DNA from: Mycteria americana
Lineage: Eukaryota; Chordata; Aves; Ciconiiformes; Ciconiidae
Reading direction: 5' to 3'
DNA: 64,000 nt
NCBI RefSeq assembly: GCF_035582795.1
Contig: NC_134368.1
Span: 30,626,501-30,690,500 of the forward strand
The notes beneath the pieces are model-generated. The model was not told the origin of the DNA. It made no database searches and saw only the letters and a list, made by a program, of their open reading frames with translations. Positions 48,901 to 60,760 of the stretch are shown here, in pieces. A program made the translations under genes and the position numbers. Position 1 is the first letter of the stretch, and each line of letters begins with the position of its first letter.

Positions 48901-51153
48901 CAGGAAATAAAGGCAGAGTGGTAGTTTCTAAAAATGAAGTTCTGCCCTGTACAGAAGTCAATTTAAATTCAATAAGAGTAGATTTCGCAAGTATTCAGAA
49001 GAGGGTCAACATAAACTTTGTCAGATTCCCCTAACTAGGCTAACTTTCTCTCCGAGCAGTTTAAATACATTCATAGCATTAACTGAACTCATCCATACTG
49101 GCTTCACCTTCGTAATAATTAGCTTGCCAACAGGCTTCTTTTAGGCTAATGCTAGCTCTTCTGTTTTCCATTTTGATTGTGAGAAAAAAGTGTCAGTATT
49201 CTCTCTTGCATTCTACTATCCAGGGTATTGACATGTGGATATAAGTACATTATTTTTCTTTCTTTAAGAGATTACTTGGTTATCAGTGTTAGCACTTGTA
49301 GTGTCATTATTGGACATCTAAAATACACGGGTGTACTGGTTTTGGCTGGCAAAGAGTTTATTTTCTTCATAGTACCTGGTATGGTGCTGCATTTTGGATT
49401 TGTGACCAAACCAGTGTTGATAACACAGGGATGTTTTCAGTATTGCTGAGCAGTGCTTACGCAGAGTCAAGGCCTTTTCTGCTTCTCACAACACCCCACC
49501 AGCGAGTAGGCTGGGGGTGCACAAGAAGCTGGGAGGGGTCACAGCTGGGACAGCTGAGCCCAACTGACCCAAAGAATATTCCATACCATATGATGTCATG
49601 CTCAGCAATAAAAGCTGGGGGAAAGGAGGAGTCATCATTAAGTTAAAATTAGTTGAAATTTTAACATTTTTCTGTAAAACCACAACCTCTACAAACATAC
49701 CTATTCTTGAAAGCAAAACCAGACTTCATAGAACAAACAGTGCCTTGGGAAAAAGAGCACATTAGTCTATTACTGGATTCTACCTCATTTTATGCGCGAC
49801 TGATCCATGATTTTGTAACCATAATAATGAAATGCACTTATTGGCCGCAGCCACACATTTCACATTTTAGCTAATTAATATCTCAGTCCTTCTTCAAGCA
49901 CTGCTCACACTAAAGTTAATGGTAGTGCTGCTTGGGTAAACAGTAGAGAATTGACTCCACTCCAGACCCTAGAGAACCACTCCAAACTGGTTTCACAGCA
50001 AGGTCACAGCAAATACAATAAAATCCAAACAGGCTGAATGAAAGATAACGAAATGAGTGTCAGGGCCCTAAGTCCACCAACAGGCTTTGCAACCTTTCTG
50101 TCCGCACACACACCCTGCCAGGGGTTTAGCTGCTTGGGCTCAAAGTCTGCTTTAATATGGCATAGTTGTGTAACACTGAATTAGACTGCTGGGAAAACAG
50201 CAAAGCTGGGAGAAAGCTGCAAGAAGCTTTGCCCAGGGCCTCTGCCCCTCAGCTCAGGAGCTGCATGTAAGCTCAGGCCCTCACCTTAACTGTGTTGTAG
50301 GTACGCCTCTACCTGGCCTTTTACCATGATGATCCCTACCTTGCCTTGCTAACTCGATGTCCTGGCTTACTATCAGACTTGCCTTATTCCTGTGGACTTG
50401 CCTGGCAATGACTGGACCAACTGTTGGCTGACCCCAGTTAATGTCACTGGATCTGCTCTGCTCCTCTTTTTGGGATACTATGGGACTGTGCTCCTTGTCC
50501 CTGAGGTCACAACCCCTGCCGGCCTTGCTGTCACTCATGGCTCCCAGGCCACCTTCCATTGCAGATCAGCCCACTTTTGCTGCTCTCTGGCAGTAACTGG
50601 TTAGCAACAAGGTCATACCGCATTGAAATTCCTTGTGGTTAATTACATGTTTATAGCATGAAATGGTAAATCTTGAACCCTCGTGGGTAACCGATTTCTC
50701 CAGCAAAGGGGAATGCTCATCTACCGTACAGCTGGAGGGCAGGTTCTTGTGCAGTACTGTTCCCTTCTCCCCGTCTGAATACATACACATGCACATGCAC
50801 AACTTGATGGGGACAAGTTATACTGGACTAGTACTGAGACCCTAGGGCTCTGCCAGTTCATAACTAGTTTAACTAGCATAGCATAAATCAGAGCCCACGA
50901 TCTTAAAACTCAAAAGCTCCTAGCCCTCTGAGTGTAGTGAATCAGGAAGAATAACACATAGCCCTTTCTTCTCTTCATTTATATGCTTACGCTAACAGAC
51001 ATCTGCTTCTCTCTTCAATATGAGTGACCAATGCAAAATCCCAGTTATTCACTAGCAATAGCATCAAAATAAAAGGGAGGAAACCCAGCTTACCCATCCA
51101 GTTTGCTTTAGAGGAGATGTCTGACTTTCCTGTTGGGTTGTTTCGGAAGACAT
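42851..51153 (-). CDS. OCIAD2: OCIA domain-containing protein 2 (six coding exons, one-base break in exon 5)
   Basis: OCIAD2 is a small mitochondrial and endosomal membrane protein, paralogue of OCIAD1, implicated in STAT3 activation and gamma-secretase function. In coding order the exons are 51094-51153, 48463-48550, 47539-47592, 45261-45308, 44211-44315 and 42851-42950, all with AG/GT borders and agreeing phases. Motifs match human OCIAD2 as I recall it: IHSAGKIARICEECKKESFW (exon 2), LPLSLGSMLITQGLVSK (exon 3), RFGALPKMA (exon 4), IGKVSYIGECQKKF and FGPQ (exon 5), HCHYTCKECEAK (exon 6). Allowing for one missing base in exon 5 the length is 151 residues, against about 154 in human. Read literally, translation leaves frame at about 44297-44299 and stops at TAG 44272-44274, after 97 residues. 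Either the sequence has an error or the gene is damaged here. The gene converges on OCIAD1. Confidence 0.88.
44211..44315 (-). pseudogene. OCIAD2: OCIAD2 exon 5 with a one-base deletion
   Basis: The acceptor is CTTTATAG| and the donor AAAAAAA|GTTTGT, a weak match to consensus. The exon has 105 bases where the flanking phases require 106. From the acceptor the first frame reads IAGVLG (first codon completed from exon 4), as the family expects. From one base later the second frame reads AIGKVSYIGECQKKF and then FGPQ, also as expected. The break falls in a three-T run (AAA on the plus strand, 44297-44299) where a fourth T would code the missing Phe. Uncorrected, the frame stops at TAG 44272-44274. 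Confidence 0.8.
45261..45308 (-). CDS. OCIAD2: OCIAD2 exon 4
   Basis: 48 bases between ATTGTAG and GTAAGT. It encodes IFSASPRFGALPKMA. Length and phase equal OCIAD1 exon 4. Confidence 0.92.
47539..47592 (-). CDS. OCIAD2: OCIAD2 exon 3
   Basis: 54 bases between TTTTTACAG and GTAAAT. It encodes the first hydrophobic segment LPLSLGSMLITQGLVSK, very close to human OCIAD2. Length and phase equal OCIAD1 exon 3. Confidence 0.93.
48463..48550 (-). CDS. OCIAD2: OCIAD2 exon 2
   Basis: 88 bases, phase 0 in and 1 out. The acceptor follows TTTCACCCAAAG and the donor is AGAG|GTGAGT. It encodes FYCPILQIHSAGKI and then CEECKKESFWCR, with the family ESFWxR signature intact. A longer open frame over this exon is in a different reading frame and is not the gene. 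Confidence 0.9.
49331..49640 (+). mobile_element. Avian endogenous-retrovirus solo LTR, old copy
   Basis: The sequence starts TGTACTGGTTTTGGCTGGCA and continues with the GTACCTGGTATGGTGCTG block, GATAACACAGGGATGTTTTC, CACAAGAAGCTGGGAGGG and ATTCCATACCATATGATGTC. I recognise this ordered set as a dispersed bird ERV LTR. Near its end it has the polyadenylation-like AATAAA in GCAATAAAAGCTGGGG. No viral genes adjoin it, so it is a solo or truncated LTR. The exact family name is not certain and the 3' boundary is approximate. It sits in OCIAD2 intron 1, antisense to the gene. Confidence 0.75.
50055..50600. mobile_element. Probable dispersed repeat, family unknown
   Basis: About 550 bases of CT-rich, CpG-poor sequence differ sharply from the surroundings. 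They start near TGTCAGGGCCC and include GCCTGGCAATGACTGGACCA and GTCACAACCCCTGCCGGCCT. Frames open on both strands are uninformative. The phrasing resembles bird interspersed repeats, but I cannot assign a family. Confidence 0.3.
51094..51153 (-). CDS. OCIAD2: OCIAD2 exon 1 of the coding region
   Basis: ATG at 51153-51151 in AGACAATGT context, 20 codons (MSSETTQQESQTSPLKQTGW), ending TGG|GTAAGC, phase 0. The PLKQ motif fits human OCIAD2. At least one upstream non-coding exon is expected, because this start lies 3 kb from the nearest CpG island. Confidence 0.78.
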
Positions 51154-51199
51154 TGTCTCTTTCCTTGTACTCTGCTGCTGATCTTGGTCAGCAGAAATG

Positions 51200-53950
51200 A
51201 TGTGTTTTTATTCTTGGCTACCTCTATTTCTGCTAGGTACAAAGGTAAAAACCCAAAGTATCATATTGATACTGTAAGTTCGGTGTTCACCTAGAAATAG
51301 TAATGACCAAGTTGAAAGGAGTGTATTTTTTTTACAGTAGATAGCACCCAGTCACCTGATTATATACAGTTTACAGCACAGTGTGTCACTTACTATCAAT
51401 ACAGAGTTGTGTGTAGCCTAATTCAAACAGGGAAGTCGGTAAGTACAATCAGATGCTGGATCATGACCTAGCACAGCACTCTCAATCATAAAGAAGTGAG
51501 AACAAATATGAGCAAGTCATCCAAAACCTTTCTAATTTTTATTGTATTGTGGATCAAAAATTTAGCTTCTTTAGTCTGCTATCCAGAATCACTGTATTAC
51601 TTCTATTCTCATTGCCATCATCTGAAGTTTTGATTCCACAGGACTCACACTGCAAGCCTATCACAAACAACATCTGCATTTCCAACAAACACAATCCAGT
51701 TACAAACATGCTTTAAAAAAAAAAACCACTATAAGAATAAATAGATTCCAAAGAGTTTTAGAGTTGCAATCTTCCATTCCAGAGAACTGCGCTGGTAGGG
51801 AAAAGCAAGAAGGAATCCCATCTATTTCTGGAGTAATTCAAACATCTAAACTGTGATTTTTACCTAGCACTTTGCTGTGTCGTCTGGCACTTTATCAACA
51901 TACAGGGCACTGCTGCTTTTCAAAAAGTACCTTCTGGGAATGGTGGCACTGAGCAAGGCTAAAGTGACTGAGAAGAACAGAGTTAAACAGGAAACATATG
52001 CGACAATTTAATAACCTGAATGGTTTTTGGCATTCATAATATTACTGTATAAACCACTTCCTGCACTTATTTTGGGGCCAGTTACACAGCTATAAAGTTC
52101 AAGCAATGTCTGCTTCACACAGACTGAATATTCAGACACCAATGCTTTTTTAAGTGATGGAACAGAAGGAACACGACCTCCTCTCCCCTTGGTAAAAAGA
52201 CCCAATTAAGCATTACATTCGCACCAATCTGCACTTTATTCTCAGCCACTCTCAAAACTGACAATGACCACTGTGTCTTTGAAAAAATTTAAGTTTGAAA
52301 ATCCACATAATGTTGGGAAGAGCCCACAGCTCTTCACTGTCTGCCTCACCCTGACTAACTAAGAGCAATTTAATTTTCCATGTCTCTCATCACTTAATGC
52401 AAAAAAAGAGATAAAAGATGAGAAAAATGCATAAAACTTTAAAGAGGTTTATGTCAATCAAAGACACGAAATTTTCTTATTCTTATCTACTTTCTTATTC
52501 TTATCTGCTCACGAAGCCTACCTATGCAGACGGTTGCATAAAAAGCGTCACTGGAAAGTACCACTGACTGATATGGTTTCTAACTGCTGCAATTGTAAGT
52601 GCTCATCTTTTTCATGAGGATAAAAAAGCTGAGTCACTGGAGAAAATAAATAAAATGAAAAAAATGTAAGGAGTATAAATTCGGTTATACAAATTTGCAG
52701 CTTGCCATTAACCTCCTGTATTGTCTTCAGCATACATTTCTCCAGAATTATAAGTTATTCAGCTACACTTCTGCTTCAACATAACAAAGAATCCCAAAAA
52801 TATGTAGCCCTTTAAGCAGCTTCCTGATGAAAGCTGAAAGCTATACTGGCAAGAATGAAGCAAAGGGACAGAGTTGAGGTCATCAAAATATTATTTGATT
52901 GAATTATTAATATTCGTATTTAGCACACATGCTTCCTCCTATCTGAGGAACATAAATGTGTTCCAGTATTTTGGGGCATTGTGTCTTGGAAAGACAACTG
53001 TCATCCCAAAAAATATCTTTATTTGCATTCACCTATTGAAGAAACGTAACTTTCTTGCATATTTTTACTGTAACATTTATTGCTGTTTTCTCAACCTATG
53101 TAATTGTTAGTGTAACAATTAACTGTATATTCTCTTAGCTGCCTTGGGAAGAATTCCCCAATGATGTTATTCTTCTGTTTAACTGAAATACCTATATAAC
53201 ACATGATTAAATCAATGTGGTTTGCAAGGATCAAATACTCAAAAAACTTCTTCCTATTCTGCAAGAACTGTTTTGGATCATTTACTCATTTACAGAAGAA
53301 AAGGCTAATAGAAGACTCCTGAAAGATCTCATGGTTTTGATTCTTCTAACTGGTTGACAAAGCAGCAGCATGCAAGAAGATAGCTACATTTTTCAGATGT
53401 GAAAATTGCCAACTTCATATACTCTGTTTTCACTAAGAAGCCTTCTTCCAAATAGGAATGATGACGGTGTAATTTCTAAGATTACTTGGGGGAGAAGGTG
53501 GGAGCCAAAATTTCATGTGTTAACCGGTACATACAGTTCACTGTGATCTACAGTGGAGATATTGCACATTTGTCTAGGGCAGGTGCCACTGCAGTACAAT
53601 GATCACTGAGACAACTCATTAGGACTTCAGAGAGGCCCTTCAAGGACTGAGTGTCCACTGAGTGTCCATTGAAGAGGGGAAGACTCACTATGGTGTTTCA
53701 AATGTATCTTTTGAAATGGCACTTTATTTTAAATCCAGGCTCTTATTTCAAAGGAGAGTCAACAGAGCAGCTGCACTAGGTCTTCAATGAAAAGCTCCCT
53801 ACCAAGCGGGTGGACGCCACGGAGCAGGTGAATGCCTTGTGCTTGCCCAGCTGTGCCTCTGCAGCACCTGCTCAGATGTCTGCTGACAGTCACTCATCCA
53901 GGGCACAGCACCTCTACAAAACCAGGCTATTACTTTGTGCTTGCTGCTTG
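51200..53950. other. Between OCIAD2 coding start and its CpG island
   Basis: Probably the 5'-most intron of OCIAD2. It is AT-rich, with a local direct repeat of TTCTTATTCTTATCT at about 52472-52508. No exon is recognised. Confidence 0.5.
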
Positions 53951-54850
53951 CTCTAAGGGCTTAGGATGTGGCTGGGGACGTGCAAAACGCCGGGAGGTCT
54001 GGGTTTCCTGGGAGGGAAGAGTGGTTGCAATCAGGTCGCGGCAGGCGTCCGCTCCAGCCAGCAGCGGCCTTCCGCACTGACCCAGCCACCGGGCCTGTTA
54101 GAGCCAGCCCAGCCCGCCTCCGTGCAACGGCCCCGGCCCTGGGCGAAGACCTGCGGGGAAGGGGGAGAGGGCAAGGTGTCGGGCGCTGTGGGGAGATTCC
54201 CCTTATGAGCCGCCGCCTGCTCCGGGCCGGCCGCCGAGAGCCACGCCAGCCCCGGCCTTCCTCCCGCCGTGACGCCGGAGAAATCCGGCACCGCGGAGCT
54301 CAGCCCCGCCGGGACGGAAAGGAGGAGACTGGCGCTCCCCCGGGCCGCGGCGCGGAAGGTGGCTGGCGGCGGGCCGCGTCGCCGGGCAGCGCTCACCCAG
54401 CGGAGGAAGGGGAAGGGGGCGGCCCGGCCCATCCGCGGCGGGGCCCGCACCGCCCAGCCCCCGAAGCCCGTGAGGAGCGGGGGTCCGGCCGCACAGCAGC
54501 CGTGGCCGGGCTGTCCCACGCCCGTCTCGGCCCTCGGGCGTTGAGCCGCCGCTGGGCCGGGTGCCTGCCCGCGTTGCCGCTGGGCTCCACCGCCATCTCC
54601 TGGCCGCCGGCGGCAGAGACAGGCGGGGCAGACAGCCCAGGGAGCCCCGGGCAGCCCGCCCGGCTGGGAGGCAGGGAGCCGCCGGGGCCGGCGGTGCTGA
54701 GGGAGCGAAGGCGAGACACCGTTCGCGGGGGGCGGAGGGTGTGGGCACGGCCGGGCAGTGCCCCGGCGAGCTCTGCTCACCCCCTGGCTCCCCGGTCCTA
54801 CCAGTATCTGCTACTGAATTAGCAGTTCACGCCTCCCCGTGGGCTGCTCC
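53950..54850 (-). promoter_or_regulatory. OCIAD2: CpG island, probable OCIAD2 promoter
   Basis: About 0.9 kb of CpG-dense DNA lies 3 kb upstream, in the minus sense, of the OCIAD2 start codon. Two minus-strand donors are visible: CGCTGG|GTGAGC, ending an exon at 54397, and CAGGGG|GTGAGC, ending one at 54781. Either could end a non-coding first exon spliced to the exon with the ATG. Long open frames on both strands are stop-poor GC-rich artefacts. The promoter assignment is inferred from position. Confidence 0.55.
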
Positions 54851-54859
54851 GGGAGAAAA

Positions 54860-57800
54860 ACAAATGGTGAACGCGCTAGTAAGATTCCTTCCGAGCTCTC
54901 CTATTTCCGAAAAGACGCTCAGAACGCTGTTTTAGCAATGGTGTTTGTTCATCAAGCTAACAGTCACCTAACAGTGTACGACATACAGTGCTGGGGGGTG
55001 TCCTACGAAGTGAAAATACTTTGTGGAAACTTAAGGAAATCTTGTTCTTTAAAAGTGACAAATTCAATTTCGACCATTTTGGAATGAAAAGCATTGCTTA
55101 TCTACTTTGATTTTAATATTATGATGCTTATGTAAGTAAATCAATACATTTTGATATCAATATTAAGAAGAAGTAAATAAAAAGTAAACAAATAAAAATA
55201 CTTTCATCAATCAAAAACAGTCTTGCAAGAAAAAGTTACCCTGAAAATGTCAGTTCGGGGGATGGGGGTTGTTCCTCTAGGAATACTGAAAAAAAAATTG
55301 TGCCATCTTCTCTGAAATGAGAAATGCAATGCCTTTCTTTAATGATAAACTTCATAAAACAAAGCATGTAAACCTGAGGTTTATTTTTGCATTTTGTCTT
55401 CAATAAAAACTGTCTCTCTTGGTTTTTTGAAGAGAGACAGTTTTTAGTAGAGTATGCTAAATGGTGATATGACACTAACGCTTACCTTGAAATGAATAGC
55501 TTGTGAGATCAGCATTATACTTCCTTCTCTTGCATGACCTTGGCATCTCAATTCCATAATAAACATAAGTCATAGTTCACTTTCTTAAGTCCAAAAAGGC
55601 TTTCAGCTTCCAGAAATCTTGGCTGCTTGAAGCCCCTTTCCCCAGAGTATTCTCTCACTCTTGCCAGCCAAACCAGACCATTGGGCTTTGCTGCTGCAAA
55701 ATGTGCTCTTCACATAGAAGTTTGGCAAGAGTGGTGTCCTAAAACAGCTCTTAAAAGTGTACCTACATGTCCTGTGATCTAAGAGGTATCCTTGAAATCA
55801 TACGTAAAAAAAGATTTAATAGATACTGGCTATATGCTATTTTGAAAACTACAATATACAAGAAAATCCCATGTGAGGCAAGTCACTAATAACCAATTAT
55901 TTCTTAACTGGTTCAGCTTAAACTGATCATAAAATGAGAGCGCACTGGAATGACAATTTCCTCATGGGGCATATGCGTGCCTGGGGATAGTGGTTGCTTG
56001 GATTCTTGTACCTTCCTGTGCAAAACTATTTAAAGAAGGTTAGACTTCTTTTTCATTTTAACTTTAAAGGTAAAGTTGGTTATCACAATTGAGTATGTTC
56101 CTCAAACACTCTTTGTTCTTAAGATTTACCTGAAAGTACTTCAGAGCCATGAAAATGGAGAGAAGTTGATAGACAGAAACCAATAAACGTTAATGCTTCA
56201 GAATAATAAACACAAACCAAAAGAAAGATCCTTATCCCTCCCAGAACAAAACCAACCTTCACATCGAAGAAAAAAAAAAAAAAAGAGATAACAAAAATAA
56301 AACAACCAATAAGGAATTGAATCCTCGGCTGAGGAATTTTCTGTCAGAGTAGAAAGAAGTCAAGGAGCTGAGACTTCACAAACTCGGGTTTGCAGGCTCT
56401 GGCTGCTTGTCTGAAGAACCTTTTAGACAATGCTGCAGGGTTGCCAGGATCCTGAGGTTCACCACATTCACCAAAGGCAAAGCCTTTCCAGTGTGTGTAT
56501 TTAACAGAAACACTCCATGTATGCACACAGCACATGACAGGAGGAGGAACTATTACCAAGTGTGATAAATATGGTTTGTTTGTTCATTAGAAAATCACAA
56601 AGACTATTAATTGCTTAAAAATTCCCTGAGAAACAAAGACCTGGTGTAACAGAAGCACAACGCAGTTACAAAAACATATCAGTAATAAAAACATTTAGAG
56701 CACGGAAAACCACATAAGAATTACACTGTAGGTCACTGATCTCATGCTAATAGGAGTAGGAGTTAAGGGTGAATGAAAAAGACATCAAAAATCACAGCAG
56801 GAAACAGTCAACATACTTTCGAGTCAAACACTAACCTGTCCTCACTACGTACAAGAAATTACGTAATAGTTTTTTATGTCCTGGCTGATTCTTGGATGTA
56901 CTTATTTCTATTTTACACTTGGTCTGGCCTATCTTTTAGTAGAAACGAATGGCTGACAATTATGAGATATTCAAGCTTTAGCATTTTCACTTCTCAGTGT
57001 GAAAAAGGCTGTAAAATGACCACAGAGTTTTCTCTTCTCAAAGGCTGCAGCTATATGCGTAATTTATTTCCTACAGTAAAGACCTGCAACACTAGCTGAT
57101 TTCAACAGGGTTATAGGTGCTTAGATCCTGTAATCAAACTTGATCATACCTGTGATTTCTAATACATATTGAAATTAATCCAGACCTATTATATGGAGTA
57201 CATTACTGGAATTACTCTGGGGCAATGTTTGTGTATCATGTCCCACAGAACATTTTACTGAAAAAGGTCTTTAGCAAGTCTCAATATTTATTAGTCCTGT
57301 GTTTGAGGGCTAATTTACAAGACATGAGGTTACACCTCAGCCCAGGTGTAACGAATGAACAGTATTTTGTTGCCAACATACTGTAACCTTGAGAAAACGA
57401 CAACCAAATTAATGTTGAGTATGAATATGCATATAGAGTTTTGCATAACAGGTGTAAAGGTAATGATTAAGCAGCTTTACACTGTTGTGCAAACAGAATA
57501 GGCATCTAACGACCTGCAAGTCTTTGCGTTTCCACTGCGACTGTGGCAGGTACTTAACCATAAACTCAACCACCCCAGCTTTTTTCCAGAGTTGCTTTCT
57601 TAATCCTAATTCGTGTTTGTACTTTAATACTTTTTTTCCTCTATTTCTCTGGCACTTTCTTCTGCTTCTTAGTCATGCCCATTCAGGCACATCTCTACTG
57701 GGCAATATGCATAGACAACTTCTCCCAGGTATCTGACAGTTCTTTTAAATTCCATATGTTTATTTTGGGTTTCAAAACATGCTTGTATTATAGTTTGAAC

Positions 57801-59980
57801 CCAAATAAAGCATTGTTTTTAACAATCACTAGCTTTAGAGAGGTTTACCCCGTCAATACCAGTATAATTGTGGGGCTGCAATTTATTTTCTGTTAAATTC
57901 AGATAATTTTTTTTTGTCTGCCTTAGGTCAAAGGTATATTAAATACTATTCTAAAAGAAGATGCTCCTTTTTCTGTGAGTGGGAACTCCTACTGTAGTAT
58001 GCTATCTTGGTTTTGCTGGTCTGCCATCATTGTATTCCTGTATAGATCAAATGCTGTCGCTTTATTTTTTATCATCAGCTACACATGTGGCACTCCAAGA
58101 ATAAAAAAATATAATGAAAGGCATTCCTACACATATATGTGTAATGAAGCACCTTGTAAGCATTGACTTTTGTATTTAAGACATTCTGTTTTCATTCTAA
58201 AACACATTACACCTGAAAACTTCCTCCTCTTCTGCTCAGATGCTTATCTGTGTGTCAACTCTATGGAGAGAACTGGAACGTAACTTTGTTATGCTTGAAG
58301 CCAAACTTAGCAGTTACTAAGAATCTCAGAGAGAGTACCCAGAATACAATAACTAAATTTGTCAGAAATTGCATTATTTTCATTGCATTGTGAGTTTAAT
58401 GGAACCCACACAAACACATGAGGTTCATGATTCCAGCCGTGTCTAATTTTACTGGAACTCCACCTCTGAACCATGAAGCAAGATACTGTAATTACAAAAA
58501 GTGTTGCAAAATTGTTCCAAATATTTATTGGCTGAATACATCCTGTGAGTCTCACTCTTGCTACGCAGCTACAAAAGCAGCCATGTTCTGGGTTTACTCT
58601 GGCCAAGAGTCTCATCTTACAAATTCCATTTGCGTCACGCCACAGCAAGATGAAATGGTGTCATCACTTGCAAAATCCTAAACCAGTGATAAGTGAACTT
58701 GGTGACTATTCTGTGATGGCTTTTCTTAAATGAAGAAAATAAGAGATGCCTTTAGTTACATGGAACTTGGAGAAGAGACAAGAGAAAGAAGGTCATTAAA
58801 CCTACGAATCTCATTCTTCCTCCCCTAGAGAGGTTGACTTTTTCATCAAAATACTGCAATTCTTTTGTGGACATTTGAAACATATATATGTTTTCAATTA
58901 CCAGCCAAAATTCACCAGAGTTTCTGTAGCTAGCCAAACCTCATTATACTGCAGGGGAAATTAATTACTTGATTGTGAGACTACTAGAACATACTTTTCC
59001 TTAGTAGCCTGCCCCCCAAAATGTTTTGACAGAAATTTATTGCTAGTAATAGGTCACACTTAACAGGTGTCAGGGATTTATAATTTACTCCTATGGATTT
59101 GGAGTTTCACAGGCACAAGGGAAAGAAAATGTATATCGTAAGGTTTAAAATGGGATAGCAGTTTTAACACAAATGAGAAAATATAGCTGGCAGTTTCATA
59201 GGGTACTGTGTGAAGATTAACAAAACTTAAGACGACAACATATTCCAACAACAAAAGGGCTTTTTAGTTCTTAGTTACAAATTTACTTTTCATGCCAAAA
59301 ATGAAATTCTAAAATTCAGATTTTGCTTATGTAATCCTTTTGTCAGAACTTGGCAGCTGTGATCATGGCTGGGTTCATATACCTCAGGGTTTCTTCTAAA
59401 ATTAACAGTGGCTTAAGCCTCAACCCAGGAATCTCAGCAAACTAAATGCTTCTTTTGGTGCTTTTTGCAGACAGGATTGCTTAGCAGAAGCCCTTAGTCT
59501 GCTATGAAGCAAACCACATTTCATTAAGATGAGCACAGCACCAATCTGAACACCCTCCCCGCCCACCCCCCCCCCGACAGGTAATAACAGTTAATCAACC
59601 ATATATTTATGCGACTATCAAGTGAGTCAGCTCCTCTTTATCCCATCAGCCTGTGAGACGACAAACCTTTGTTTCTGTTTTGTTACTTGCTGGTGTGACT
59701 ATCCAGTGGACAAACGCTCCTTTGGTAATACAGCAGTGAAGGGGCGAGATCTACTCACCGTTCCTTCTCACAGGGCTGTGAAGAATGAACTCCGGCCATC
59801 CAGGCTGACCTCCATGAAAAATGCCTCGTTTAAGTTAACATGTCTTCACAGTCACCTCACACCGCGCCATCCTCTCTAGCTGCAGTGCCATCTCGACGCG
59901 GGCTTTGCCACCATGAGTACCTCTGTGACCGCACAGCCACTGGGTCTGTGGGGCTTTGCTGGAGCTCAGCCTGCTCCGCA
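54860..59980. other. Intergenic between OCIAD2 and CWH43
   Basis: AT-rich, with short open frames only. It contains a perfect hairpin at 55404-55446, an A-run near 56270-56284 and a C-run near 59566-59575. No gene or known transposon is recognised. Confidence 0.6.
55404..55446. repeat. Perfect 17-bp inverted repeat with 9-base loop
   Basis: The arms 55404-55420 and 55430-55446 are exact reverse complements, built on TAAAAACTGTCTCTCTT; the loop is 55421-55429. It could be a fold-back remnant or an RNA hairpin. Nothing shows that it is transcribed. Confidence 0.9.
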
Positions 59981-59989
59981 GCCACCCCG

Positions 59990-60760
59990 CAGGCTCGGAG
60001 TCACTCCTCTCCCTCACCGGCCAGGGCGCTGGAATGGAAGAGAAACTCAGGCCGCAGGAGCCGGAGGCCTAAGGGAGCCGCCATTTCCATCAGCGATGGC
60101 GCGCGGGCCGAGAGCGGTGGGCTGTAACAGTGGCGGCCTGGAGACATTGCTTGTGCCCAGCCCTACCCTCCCAGACCGGCACCGCCCCACCGCCCCTAGC
60201 TGGCAGGTTTCCTCCCTGCCCCTTCTCGCGGCTGCGCAACCGCAGGGCCCGGGGCCGCACCGCCCCTGGCCCGGGGAACCGGCTCCCCCCTGCCGCCCCG
60301 TCACGGCCGGGGCCGCGCCGCGCGGAGCCGCCCGCGCTCCGCCAGGCGGCGCTGTGGCACCCGCTCCCTGGCGGCCGCGTGCCGTGCGGGCTCCGTGAGG
60401 CGGGACGGGCGGCGGCGCCGCGCCCTCCCGGGCACTCGCGACTCGGCTCCGGACGAGAGGGACGAAGCCCCCGGCGACCCGAGCCGGGCAGCGTCGCGGA
60501 GCGATGCTCCCCCTGTGGAAGGCCGTTCTCTCGGAGAGCTTCCTGGGTAGGTGGTGGTGGTGGTGCCGCTCGATGGGGCTGGGGGCAGGGGTCTGTGAGG
60601 GGCCGCGGTGCCCGGTGCGGGCCGGGGGAGAGGCGGCGGTTGCCGCCCCGCCAAGGAAGCGGTTAACGGCACCGGTCGGCCTCCTTCAGCCTCGCCTGGG
60701 AGCCCTGCGGCAGGGCAGCGCTGGGGTCTCTCTCGGGAGCGGCCGGCGCCCGTAGCGCCG
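59990..60760 (+). promoter_or_regulatory. CWH43: CpG island promoter of CWH43
   Basis: CpG-dense DNA with several GC boxes surrounds the first coding exon of CWH43 and runs into its first intron. There is no TATA box upstream of the ATG at 60504. The transcription start is probably within 60300-60500. Confidence 0.65.
60504..60546 (+). CDS. CWH43: CWH43 exon 1 (coding part)
   Basis: ATG in GGAGCGATGC context, in the CpG island; it encodes [14 protein letters not shown] plus one base of a Gly codon, then |GTAGGT. Confidence 0.85.

Larger units (their letters stand above)
42954..51093 (-). other. OCIAD2: OCIAD2 introns
   Basis: The introns, in coding order, are 51093-48551, 48462-47593, 47538-45309, 45260-44316 and 44210-42951. 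Intron 1 contains a solo-LTR-like element and a second probable repeat block. An A-run at about 46616-46631 lies in intron 3. I see nothing else nameable. Confidence 0.75.

Noticed and set aside
53966-54822. Open frames of 180-284 codons in the CpG island at 54 kb
   Set aside because: Same reason: both strands and several frames are open at once and the composition is that of GC-rich non-coding sequence.
59840-60672. Open frames of 120-178 codons in the CpG island at 60 kb
   Set aside because: Only the 14-codon start that splices to the conserved exon at 61536 is supported as CWH43; the longer frames are not.
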